A stretch of DNA of 6,869 nt from an uncultured Georgenia sp. (GTDB lineage Bacteria; Actinomycetota; Actinomycetes; Actinomycetales; Actinomycetaceae): contig NZ_CALGNQ010000128.1 in the NCBI RefSeq assembly GCF_937958535.1, forward strand, positions 1 through 6,869, in the 5' to 3' direction. The notes under the pieces are model-generated. The model worked only from the letters and a program-made list of their open reading frames with translations. It searched no databases and had not been told where the DNA came from. The position numbers and the translations under genes were made by a program. Below, piece by piece: positions 1 to 5,980 of the stretch (position 1 is the stretch's first letter; each line of letters starts with the position of its first letter).

Positions 1-80
1 TCATCCCCGCATGGTGCCACCTCGCGCGCTCGGCACGTCGGCCGGGCCGAGGGGCAGCGCCCGTGCGGGTCGACGAGCGG

Positions 81-107
81 TTTCGAAAGAGAAAGCCAGG
101 TATCTCT
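81..107. promoter_or_regulatory. Operator-like element abutting the -35 box
   Basis: The octamer TTTCGAAA (81-88) is a perfect palindrome and runs into AAGAGAAAG (87-95), which read on the other strand gives two CTTTC-type repeats six bases apart. AGAGA (88-92) and TCTCT (103-107) also form an inverted repeat with a 10-base spacer ending one base before the candidate -35 box. Tandem TTTC repeats are known in operators of some DeoR-family sugar regulators such as E. coli AgaR, and a DeoR-family gene ends this window. That this is its operator is inference. A variant of the 9-mer recurs at 222-230, downstream of the promoter. Confidence 0.3.
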
Positions 108-108
108 A

Positions 109-138
109 TTGACGACAACGCATCGGCCTCCCTAAAGT
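109..138 (+). promoter_or_regulatory. Candidate sigma-70-type promoter of the sugar operon
   Basis: TTGACG at 109-114 matches five of six -35 consensus bases. After an 18-base spacer, TAAAGT at 133-138 matches four of six -10 consensus bases. A transcription start near 145 would follow, giving a 5' leader of about 205 bases before the binding-protein gene. It lies in the most A/T-rich part of the upstream region and is the best promoter-like pair seen there. The call rests on consensus matching by eye only; actinobacterial promoters vary, and a start site closer to the gene is possible. Confidence 0.45.
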
Positions 139-210
139 CGACGTGTCCCGCCTCACAAGGGCGGCGCCGCGAGAGTGTGAACGCGCACGCTCCCCGTCGG
201 CAGCCTTGCA

Positions 211-248
211 GTCGCTTGCTGAAGCGAAAGGGGGACCAGCGAAGCGAC
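211..248. repeat. AAGCGA repeat cluster in the 5' leader
   Basis: The hexamer AAGCGA occurs at 222-227 and 242-247 on the + strand, and inverted (TCGCTT) at 212-217. The two forward copies lie within a 7-base direct repeat, GAAGCGA, exactly 20 bases apart, about two helical turns. The inverted copy can form a 6-bp stem with the first (loop of four bases), or a 7-bp stem using 211-217 with 242-248. The cluster could be a regulator-binding site downstream of the promoter, an RNA structure in the leader, or both. The repeats are directly visible; the role is inferred. Confidence 0.35.
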
Positions 249-274
249 GCTCCTTCCCTACCCCTGCACGACCA

Positions 275-325
275 GCGGGGGAGCGTGAGTCCCCGCCTTC
301 CCACCCCGGAGCATCGCGGCTCCGG
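275..325 (+). other. Two consecutive leader hairpins before the ribosome-binding site
   Basis: GCGGGG (275-280) pairs with CCCCGC (291-296), with a possible G-U pair extending it to seven. CCGGAG (306-311) pairs with CTCCGG (320-325) around an eight-base loop. The second hairpin ends 16 bases before the AGGAG ribosome-binding site at 342-346. Its CTCC strand could alternatively pair with the GGAG of that site, so a translation-control switch is conceivable. Stems this short are common by chance in GC-rich DNA, and I recognise no known riboswitch class. Confidence 0.25.
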
Positions 326-351
326 ACCCGGAACAGGACACAGGAGTCGAC

Positions 352-1323
352 ATGCGAAAGTCCACGAAGGTCGTCGCCATCGCCGCGGCCACCCTCGTCA
401 CCGCGCTGGCCGCCTGCAGCGAGGGCGACCCCGGCACCGAGCCGGCGGACGAGGCCGAGGGCACGATGGGTGACGGCGAGTTCGACCTCATCGGGTTCAT
501 GGTCCAGGACCTGTCCAACCCGTTCTTCCTCGCCATGGAGGAGGGCCTCAAGGCGCAGGCCGAGGAGATGGGCGTGGAGGTCAACACCCAGGACGGGCGC
601 CAGGACCTCAACGCCCAGAACGACCAGATCGACACGTTCATCCAGCAGGGGGTCGACGCGATCATCCTCAACGCCGTCGACTCCGAGGGCATCGGTCCCG
701 CGGTGCAGCGCGCGATCGACGCCGGCATCGTCGTCGTCGCCGTCGACGTCGAGGCCCCCGGGGCGATGGCCACGGTCACGCTGGACAACCGGCAGGCCGG
801 CGAGATCGCCTGCGAGTACCTCATCGAGCAGATCGGCGGCTCCGGCCCCATCCTCCTCGTCGACGGCACACCGATCACCTCGGTCCAGCACCGGGTGGAG
901 GGCTGCCAGCGAGTGCTCGAGGAGCACCCGGACGTCGAGGTCGTCGCCCACCAGAACGGGGACAACGGACGCTCCGAGGCGCTCGCCATCACCGCGGACA
1001 TGCTCACCGCGAACCCCGACGTCGTCGGCATCTTCGGGATCAACGACCCCACCGCGCTCGGGGCCACGCTGGCCGCGCAGCAGGCGGGCTACGACGACCT
1101 CGTCATCGTCGGCGTCGACGCCTCACCGGAGGCCGTCGCCGAGCTCGAGAAGCCGGACTCGATGTTCGCCGGGACGGCCAAGCAGGACCCGAACACCCAG
1201 GGCTCCATCGCGCTGGAGATGGCCGCGAGCCTGTTCAACGGCGAGGAGCTCGAGGAGGAGACGGTGCTCGTCCCCACCGAGATGCTCACCCGGGACAACC
1301 TCGCCGAGTACGACGGCTGGTGA
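352..1323 (+). CDS. Sugar ABC transporter substrate-binding lipoprotein, RbsB-like
   Basis: Captures a sugar outside the cell and delivers it to the ABC permease. The 323-residue product begins with a short lipoprotein signal: basic start (MRKSTK), hydrophobic stretch, lipobox LAAC with the acylated Cys at 22, then an acidic linker to about residue 45. The rest is a periplasmic-binding-protein type 1 domain (Peripla_BP_4 family). Compared with E. coli RbsB, several ribose contacts seem conserved: Asn56, Phe58, Phe59, Asn107, Asp132, Arg181, Asn231, Asp256 and Gln278. The residue after Asp132 is Val rather than the ribose-binding Arg, and that before Asp256 is Val rather than Phe. Cys154 and Cys185 could form a disulfide. 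The ATG is set by the signal peptide and by AGGAG at 342-346, five bases upstream. First gene of the operon, 25 bases before the ATPase. Family certain; substrate unknown and probably not ribose. Confidence 0.93.
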   Translation: MRKSTKVVAIAAATLVTALAACSEGDPGTEPADEAEGTMGDGEFDLIGFMVQDLSNPFFLAMEEGLKAQAEEMGVEVNTQDGRQDLNAQNDQIDTFIQQGVDAIILNAVDSEGIGPAVQRAIDAGIVVVAVDVEAPGAMATVTLDNRQAGEIACEYLIEQIGGSGPILLVDGTPITSVQHRVEGCQRVLEEHPDVEVVAHQNGDNGRSEALAITADMLTANPDVVGIFGINDPTALGATLAAQQAGYDDLVIVGVDASPEAVAELEKPDSMFAGTAKQDPNTQGSIALEMAASLFNGEELEEETVLVPTEMLTRDNLAEYDGW

Positions 1324-1348
1324 GCGGCAGCAACCGTGAGGTAGGGCG

Positions 1349-2851
1349 ATGACCACGCACGAGCCGATCCTCCAGCTGCAGGGCATCACGAAGTCGTTCG
1401 CCGGCACACGCGTGCTCTCCGGCGTGGACTTCGACCTGCGGGCCGGGGAGATCCACGCGCTCATGGGCGAGAACGGGGCGGGCAAGTCGACCCTGATGAA
1501 GGTGCTCGGCGGCGTCCACGCACCCGACTCCGGGGCCATCGTCATCGGCGGCGAGCACAAGGTCTTCGCCACCCCCGGCGACGCCATCGCCGCCGGGGTG
1601 GCGATGATCCACCAGGAGCTGAGCACCGTCCCGGAGATGACCGTCGCGGAGAACCTCGCGCTGGGCCGCGAGCCGGTGCGCGGCGTCGTCCTCGACCGCA
1701 AGCGTCTGCGCGCCGAGGCCGAGGAGAAGCTCGCCGTCGTCGGCGGCGGGATCGACCCCCGCACGCTCATGCGCAAGCTCTCCGTCGGGCGCCAGCAGAT
1801 GGTCGAGATCGCCCGCGCCGTCGCCCAGCACGCGCGCATCCTCGTCCTCGACGAGCCCACCGCCTCGCTCTCCGACACCGAGGCCCACCGGCTCTTCGAG
1901 GTCCTCGAACGGATGCGCGACGAGGGCATCGCGATGGTCTACATCTCCCACCGGCTCGACGAGGTGTGGCGGCTCGCGGACCGGGTGACGGTGCTGCGCG
2001 ACGGCCACCTCGTCGGTACCTCGGCGCGCGGTGAGCTCACCCAGGAGGAGGTCGTCAGCCGGATGATCGGCCGCAAGGTCGACACGCTCTACGTGCGGGA
2101 GAACCGGCGGGCCGGCGACGTCGTCCTCGAGGTCGCGGACCTCGTCGGCGCCGGGAACGGCGTCGGCCCGGTGACCTTCCAGGTGCGGGCGGGGGAGGTG
2201 GTCGGCCTCGTCGGGCTCATCGGCGCGGGCCGCAGCGAGATCGCCCGCACGATCTACGGGGCCGACCAGCGCGCCTCCGGCACCATCCTCGTCGACGGCC
2301 GGCCCGCCGACATCGCCTCACCGGGCGACGCGATCTCCTTCAGCGTCGGGATGGTCCCGGAGAGCCGCAAGGAGCAGGCGCTCTTCCCTGCCATGGACGT
2401 CACCGACAACATCACCATCGCCTCGCTCGACCAGCACACCCGGGCGGGGGTGCTGGCCCGGCGCCGCATCCAGGACGCCGCGAGGCAGTCGATCGCGCGG
2501 TTCGGGATCCGGCTGCGCAGCCCACGGCAGGAGGTGCGCACGCTGTCCGGCGGGAACCAGCAGAAGGTCGTGCTCTCCCGCTGGCTCGCGACCAACCCGC
2601 GGGTGCTCATCCTCGACGAGCCCACCCGCGGCGTCGACGTTGGGGCCAAGCAGGAGATCTACCGGATCATCAACGAGCAGGCCGAGCAGGGGATGGCCGT
2701 GCTCATCGTCTCCTCCGACCTTCCCGAGGCGCTCGGCATCTCCGACCGGCTGCTCGTCGTCCGTGACGGGCGCGTGGTCAAGGAGCTCGCCGGTGAGCGG
2801 GCCACGGAGGAGGAGGTCATGAGGTACGCCACCGGAGTGGTGAGGGAGTGA
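1349..2851 (+). CDS. Sugar ABC transporter ATP-binding protein, RbsA-like, two ATPase domains
   Basis: Cytoplasmic ATPase that powers CUT2-type sugar import. The 500-residue length is normal for RbsA/MglA proteins, which fuse two ABC domains. The N-terminal domain has a Walker A (GENGAGKST, 40-48), signature LSVGRQQ (144-150) and Walker B with Asp168-Glu169. The C-terminal domain has the degenerate Walker A typical of this family (GLIGAGRSE, 289-297), signature LSGGNQQ (399-405) and Walker B with Asp423-Glu424. By analogy with RbsA, only one site is probably fully active in hydrolysis. GAGG at 1338-1341 lies seven bases before the ATG. Its stop is three bases from the permease start, so the two are surely cotranscribed and probably translationally coupled. 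The gene looks intact. The sequence does not show which sugar it serves. Confidence 0.96.
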   Translation: MTTHEPILQLQGITKSFAGTRVLSGVDFDLRAGEIHALMGENGAGKSTLMKVLGGVHAPDSGAIVIGGEHKVFATPGDAIAAGVAMIHQELSTVPEMTVAENLALGREPVRGVVLDRKRLRAEAEEKLAVVGGGIDPRTLMRKLSVGRQQMVEIARAVAQHARILVLDEPTASLSDTEAHRLFEVLERMRDEGIAMVYISHRLDEVWRLADRVTVLRDGHLVGTSARGELTQEEVVSRMIGRKVDTLYVRENRRAGDVVLEVADLVGAGNGVGPVTFQVRAGEVVGLVGLIGAGRSEIARTIYGADQRASGTILVDGRPADIASPGDAISFSVGMVPESRKEQALFPAMDVTDNITIASLDQHTRAGVLARRRIQDAARQSIARFGIRLRSPRQEVRTLSGGNQQKVVLSRWLATNPRVLILDEPTRGVDVGAKQEIYRIINEQAEQGMAVLIVSSDLPEALGISDRLLVVRDGRVVKELAGERATEEEVMRYATGVVRE

Positions 2852-2854
2852 CGG

Positions 2855-3871
2855 ATGGCCGAGCTGCAACAACAACCCGCGACCACCGGCCCGGCGGCCG
2901 AGGTGCCGCCCACCGCCGGCGCACGGCTGCTGAGGCGGGCGCTGGAGCTGTGGGGCACCTGGGGCATCGCCCTGGTCCTCATCCTCCTCGTCCTCCTCAT
3001 GGCGTTCATCGCACCGAACTTCACCAGCCTGTCCAACGCGTTCAACATCGCGCGCGCGACGTCGATCACCGCAATCCTCGCGGCCGGCATGACCGTGGTC
3101 ATCCTCACCGCGGGCATCGACCTGTCGGTCGGGTCGATCCTCGCGGTCTGCGGCGTGACGTCGGTGCTGCTGTGGAATGCCGGGCTCCCGCCGGTGCTGT
3201 GCGTGCTGCTCAGCGTGCTCGTCGGGGCGGTCGCGGGGCTGCTCAACGGGGTGCTCGTCGCCTACCTCTCGCTCGCCGCCTTCATCGTCACGCTCGGCAC
3301 CCTGACGTCCTTACGCGGCGCCGCCTACGCGCTGACCGACGGCAAACCGCTCATCGCCGAGGGTGACCTGGGGTTCCGGATGCTCGGCGGCGGCAACTTC
3401 GCCGCCGTGCCGATCCCCATCTGGCTCATGCTCATCACCTACGCGGTGCTGTGGTTCGTGCTGGAGCGCACCCGCTACGGGCGCCACGTCTACGCCGTCG
3501 GGGGCAACCCGGAGGCCGCGCTCATGGCGGGCATCAAGATCCGCCGGGTGATCGCCTCCGCGTACGTCATCGCCGGCATCACGGCGGGGCTCGCCGGGGT
3601 GATGTTCTCCGCGCGCGTCGAGTCGGGCCAGCCGACCGCGGGGCAGGGGTACGAGCTGCAGGCCATCGCGGCCGTCGTCCTCGGCGGGACGAGCCTCATG
3701 GGCGGGCGCGGGCGGGTGGTCGGCACGCTGGTCGGGGCGTTCATCATGGGTGTGCTGACCAACGGGATGATCCTCATGAACATCGCGTTCTTCACCCAGC
3801 TCATGGTCCAGGGCGCCGTCATCATCCTCGCGGTGGCGATCGACAGCCTGAAGAACCGGTACACCAGGTGA
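2855..3871 (+). CDS. Sugar ABC transporter permease, RbsC-like
   Basis: Integral membrane subunit that forms the sugar channel. The 338-residue product belongs to the BPD_transp_2 (RbsC/AraH) family. A polar, flexible N-terminal tail (about 1-30) precedes the first hydrophobic segment (about 36-53), followed by multiple membrane segments. Family motifs are intact: AGIDLSVGS at 86-94, the cytoplasmic GGNPEAALMAGI loop, and GYELQAIAAVVLGGTSLMGG in the second half, which contacts the ATPase. Only one permease gene is present, so it presumably acts as a homodimer, as in ribose importers. GAGGGAG at 2842-2848, inside the end of the ATPase gene, serves as the ribosome-binding site. The stop overlaps the ribosome-binding site of the kinase gene, four bases ahead, tying transport to metabolism. 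Start choice and family are secure. Confidence 0.95.
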   Translation: MAELQQQPATTGPAAEVPPTAGARLLRRALELWGTWGIALVLILLVLLMAFIAPNFTSLSNAFNIARATSITAILAAGMTVVILTAGIDLSVGSILAVCGVTSVLLWNAGLPPVLCVLLSVLVGAVAGLLNGVLVAYLSLAAFIVTLGTLTSLRGAAYALTDGKPLIAEGDLGFRMLGGGNFAAVPIPIWLMLITYAVLWFVLERTRYGRHVYAVGGNPEAALMAGIKIRRVIASAYVIAGITAGLAGVMFSARVESGQPTAGQGYELQAIAAVVLGGTSLMGGRGRVVGTLVGAFIMGVLTNGMILMNIAFFTQLMVQGAVIILAVAIDSLKNRYTR

Positions 3872-3875
3872 GCCG

Positions 3876-4871
3876 ATGACGCGCTACCTCGTGGCCGGGC
3901 ACATCTCCTACGACCTCTTCCCCCGGTTCGACGCCTGGCCCACCCTCGCGCCGGGCCGACTGGTGGAGGCGGGGCCGCTCGACCACGCCCCGGGCGGGTG
4001 CGTGTCGAACACGGCGACGACGCTGGCCGGGCTCGGGCACGACGTCGCGATCGCCGCCTGCGTCGGCGGCGACTTCCTCGGGGAGCTGCTCCGGGAGGCG
4101 CTCGCCGCCCGCGGCCTGCCGGTGGGCGGCCTGCGGGAGGCCGCGGGGAGCACCTCCTACACCGTCGTGACCGAGGCGCCGGGCGTGGACCGCGCCTTCT
4201 GGCACCACCTCGGCGCGAACGCCGCCTTCGACGGCAGCGGCCTGGACTTCACCGGCGTCGACCTGCTCCACACCGGGTACCCGCCGCTGCTGCCGGCCCT
4301 CCTCCCCGACGACGGCGGACCGCTGGCCGACCTCCTCGAACGCGCGCGTGAGGAGGGGGTGACGACGTCGCTCGACCTCGTCGTCGTCGACCCGCGCGGC
4401 AGCGCCGGCGGGGTGACGTGGTCTGCGTGGATGGGCCGGGTGCTGCCTCACGTCGACGTCCTCACCCCGAGCCTCGACGACCTGCGCTCGCTCACCCGGG
4501 AGACCGGACCGACCACCCCCGAGGCGGCGCTCGCGGCGGCGGACGCACTCGTCGCGGCGGGCGTGCGCTGCGTGGCCGTCACCGCGGGGACGGCGGGGTT
4601 CGCCGTCGCCACCGCCGAGCGCCCCGGCTCCCTGCCGCCGCTGCTCGACCGGCTCCCCGGCTCGTTCTGGGGGATGCGGCGCTGGTACGGCTGCGAGCCG
4701 GTGCCCGACCCGGCCCGCACCACCGGGGCAGGTGACGCGTTCTCCGCCGGGTTCGTCTCGGCGCTGGCGACCGCGGGCAGCGTCGACGAGGTCGCCGACG
4801 CCGCCCGGCGTGCCGCGCGTCGGCACGTCACGACCACGTACGACCCGGTGCCCGAGGTGCGCGCCGGGTGA
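3876..4871 (+). CDS. PfkB-family carbohydrate kinase
   Basis: ATP-dependent sugar kinase, expected to phosphorylate the imported sugar or its keto form. The 331-residue protein has the N-terminal PfkB glycine motif (GG at 40-41, Asn45, then a LAGLG turn) and the C-terminal catalytic motif TTGAGDAF (282-289), with Asp287 as the predicted base. Between them lie HHLGANAAF (110-118), a TGYPPLLP stretch and TTSLDLVVVDP, which from memory mark a PfkB subgroup often found beside sugar ABC transporters; that placement is recall, not a search. The start uses AGGTGA (3866-3871), which overlaps the permease stop, so translation is probably coupled. The downstream aldolase implies that the phosphoryl group goes to C1 or C6 of a ketose, as in tagatose-6-phosphate or sulfofructose kinases. 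Ribokinase activity is possible but would not need an aldolase. Exact substrate unknown. Confidence 0.9.
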   Translation: MTRYLVAGHISYDLFPRFDAWPTLAPGRLVEAGPLDHAPGGCVSNTATTLAGLGHDVAIAACVGGDFLGELLREALAARGLPVGGLREAAGSTSYTVVTEAPGVDRAFWHHLGANAAFDGSGLDFTGVDLLHTGYPPLLPALLPDDGGPLADLLERAREEGVTTSLDLVVVDPRGSAGGVTWSAWMGRVLPHVDVLTPSLDDLRSLTRETGPTTPEAALAAADALVAAGVRCVAVTAGTAGFAVATAERPGSLPPLLDRLPGSFWGMRRWYGCEPVPDPARTTGAGDAFSAGFVSALATAGSVDEVADAARRAARRHVTTTYDPVPEVRAG

Positions 4872-4875
4872 GCCC

Positions 4876-4891
4876 GGACGGCGCGCCGTCC
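4876..4891. repeat. Perfect 16-bp palindrome between kinase and aldolase genes
   Basis: GGACGGCGCGCCGTCC reads identically on both strands. It begins four bases after the kinase stop and ends ten bases before the aldolase ribosome-binding site. As RNA it forms a 6-bp GC-rich stem with a four-base loop. No T-run follows, so it is unlikely to be a strong intrinsic terminator. Roles that fit the position are a processing or stability hairpin that sets the kinase-to-aldolase ratio, partial termination, or a protein-binding dyad. The palindrome itself is certain; its role is not. Confidence 0.5.
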
Positions 4892-4901
4892 TGTCCGCCA
4901 G

Positions 4902-4910
4902 AGAAGGAGA
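4902..4910 (+). promoter_or_regulatory. Ribosome-binding site deciding the aldolase start
   Basis: AGAAGGAGA lies seven bases before the ATG at 4918 and is the strongest ribosome-binding sequence in this gap. The same reading frame stays open upstream as far as 4732, but that extension overlaps the kinase C-terminus, where it encodes an arginine/serine/proline-rich string with no family similarity. Homology with LacD and YihT begins only after 4918, so this site fixes the start. Confidence 0.8.
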
Positions 4911-4917
4911 CCTGTCC

Positions 4918-5892
4918 ATGACCAGCCTGTTGTCCAACCCCGGCAAGGTGCGCGGCCTCACGCGCGTCACCGACGAGGACGGCCACTTCGTCGTCCTCGC
5001 GATCGACCACCCGGAGAACTACCTCGCCATGCTCAACCCCGCGTGGCAGGAGGTACCGGCGGCGGACGTGAGCCGGAGCAAGCTCGGGCTCGTCGCCCGC
5101 TTCGCCCCGTACGCCAGCGCCTTCCTCCTCGACCCGATGTGGTCGGCGGCGCAGAGCGTGCACGCCGGGGTGCTCCCGCGCACTGTCGGGCTCATCGCGA
5201 GTGTCGAGCGGCTGTCCTACACGCCGGACGGCCGGTTCGCGGCGACGAGCGAGCTGCGTCCGGGGTGGAGCGTGGAGAAGGCGAAGCGGATGGGGGCCGA
5301 CGCCGTCAAGATGGTCTTCTGGTGGCGCCCCGACGCCCCGAACGCCGCGGAGATCCTCCGGGTCAACGACGAGCTCGTGGCGGAGTGTGCGCGGCACGAC
5401 ATCGCCCTCATCGTCGAGCCGCTGTGGTACCCCGGACCCGACGGCGGGGACGGGGACCGCACCGAGATCCTCCTCCGGGCTGCCGAGGTGTTCACCCGAG
5501 CGGGCATCGACGTGCTCAAGTCGGAGTTCCCCGTCGACCTCTCCTCGGCCGCGGGCCGGGAGCGGGCGCCGGACGCGCTCGCCGAGCTCGACGCGGCGAC
5601 GGGCGGGACGCCCTGGGTGCTCCTGTCCGGCAGCGTGCCGTACGACGTCTTCGCCGAGCAGGTCGAGCTCGCCTCCCGGGCCGGGGCGTCGGGGTTCATG
5701 GCAGGCAGGGCGATCTGGGGCGACGCCGTACGCGCCCACCAGGCGGGGGACACCGAGACCGTCGAGGAGGCGGTCGGCCGGCTGCGCGAGCTCGGCGGGA
5801 TCGTCCGGCGGTTCGGTCGGCCCTGGCGGGAGGTGCCGGCCGTGGAGGAGGTCGCCGCCGCGGTCGCGCCCGACTGGTACGAGGGCTACTGA
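4918..5892 (+). CDS. LacD/YihT-like class I aldolase (DeoC/LacD family), sugar-phosphate cleaving
   Basis: Predicted Schiff-base aldolase that splits a phosphorylated ketose into two three-carbon units. The 324-residue protein can be followed by eye along S. aureus LacD (tagatose 1,6-bisphosphate aldolase) and E. coli YihT (sulfofructose-1-phosphate aldolase). Matching blocks are VLAIDH (26-31), PYASAFLLDP (64-73), ADAVKMVFWW (127-136), IVEPLWYP (165-172), DVLKSEFPVD (198-207), WVLLSGSV and GASGFMAGRAIW. Asp30, Lys131, Glu167 and Lys201 align with the LacD catalytic set, Lys201 being the expected Schiff-base lysine, and the phosphate-binding GRA(I/T)W region is present. The oddity is His31-Pro32, where LacD and YihT have Gln-Arg. 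The gene follows the kinase by 46 bases, so the two probably act in sequence. Family confident; substrate not. Tagatose bisphosphate, fructose bisphosphate, sulfofructose phosphate or another ketose phosphate remain possible. Confidence 0.88.
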   Translation: MTSLLSNPGKVRGLTRVTDEDGHFVVLAIDHPENYLAMLNPAWQEVPAADVSRSKLGLVARFAPYASAFLLDPMWSAAQSVHAGVLPRTVGLIASVERLSYTPDGRFAATSELRPGWSVEKAKRMGADAVKMVFWWRPDAPNAAEILRVNDELVAECARHDIALIVEPLWYPGPDGGDGDRTEILLRAAEVFTRAGIDVLKSEFPVDLSSAAGRERAPDALAELDAATGGTPWVLLSGSVPYDVFAEQVELASRAGASGFMAGRAIWGDAVRAHQAGDTETVEEAVGRLRELGGIVRRFGRPWREVPAVEEVAAAVAPDWYEGY

Positions 5893-5905
5893 CGGTTCCC
5901 GCTGC

Positions 5906-5938
5906 CGGTCCGCTGCTCCCGTCGGACGTGCCGGACCG
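5906..5938 (+). terminator. Candidate U-less terminator hairpin after the aldolase gene
   Basis: CGGTCCG (5906-5912) and CGGACCG (5932-5938) form a perfect 7-bp stem with a 19-base loop, starting 13 bases after the aldolase stop. The left arm can instead pair with CGGAC at 5923-5927, giving a smaller 5-bp hairpin. No T-run follows. Such hairpins occur at gene ends in actinobacteria, but without a U-tract their efficiency cannot be judged, and read-through into the regulator gene is possible. Confidence 0.4.
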
Positions 5939-5940
5939 TG

Positions 5941-5980
5941 CGTGGCGACCGTCACAGGTTCGCCGACACACGTCGCCATG
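5941..5980 (+). terminator. Second stem-loop in the aldolase-regulator gap
   Basis: TGGCGAC (5943-5949) and GTCGCCA (5972-5978) are perfect complements. A G-U and a C-G pair extend the stem to nine pairs (5941-5949 with 5972-5980) around a 22-base loop. It lies immediately after the first hairpin, so the two form a tandem structure between the operon and the regulator gene. It could help terminate transcription or protect the 3' end of the mRNA. No T-run follows. Confidence 0.35.

Larger units (their letters stand above)
1..351. other. Non-coding upstream/leader region of the sugar operon
   Basis: I see no convincing gene here. All three forward frames lack a start with a ribosome-binding site and a protein-like composition, and the long open stretches running into the first gene are arginine/serine/proline-rich readings typical of wrong frames in GC-rich DNA. 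The region holds a candidate promoter (109-138), a purine-rich element just upstream of it (81-107), and a leader of about 200 bases with several short inverted repeats (148-164, 212-227, 275-296, 306-325). The part around 80-140 is noticeably richer in A/T than the rest of the window, as expected for a promoter. The first ~60 bases show nothing I can assign. A neighbouring gene could end or begin just outside the left edge. Confidence 0.7.

Noticed and set aside
1..12. Divergent gene starting near the left edge (reverse ATG at 12-10 or 4-2)
   Set aside because: The first ATG is followed by a stop after three codons; the second leaves one base of coding sequence in view. Nothing can be supported.
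174..191. CRP/GlxR-like site (TGTGA at 176-180 within an imperfect dyad)
   Set aside because: The dyad is only partly symmetric (GTG-N6-CAC core) and the right half does not match TCACA; a single half-site is expected by chance.
63..473. A forward small gene starting in the leader and overlapping the binding-protein start
   Set aside because: Its product is an Arg/His/Gly-rich string, it has no ribosome-binding site at its start, and it overlaps the signal-peptide region of a well-supported gene.
106..1067. Reverse-strand open frames opposite the binding-protein gene and leader
   Set aside because: The binding protein in the forward frame has a lipoprotein signal and family motifs throughout; the reverse readings have neither motifs nor ribosome-binding sites.
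352..3871. Calling the transporter a ribose importer (rbsBAC)
   Set aside because: Overall family matches, but the binding pocket lacks the ribose-gripping Arg and the operon includes an aldolase, which ribose catabolism does not need.
4732..4917. N-terminal extension of the aldolase to an ATG inside the kinase gene
   Set aside because: The extra 62 residues are non-protein-like, overlap the kinase C-terminus, and family similarity plus a good ribosome-binding site place the start at 4918.
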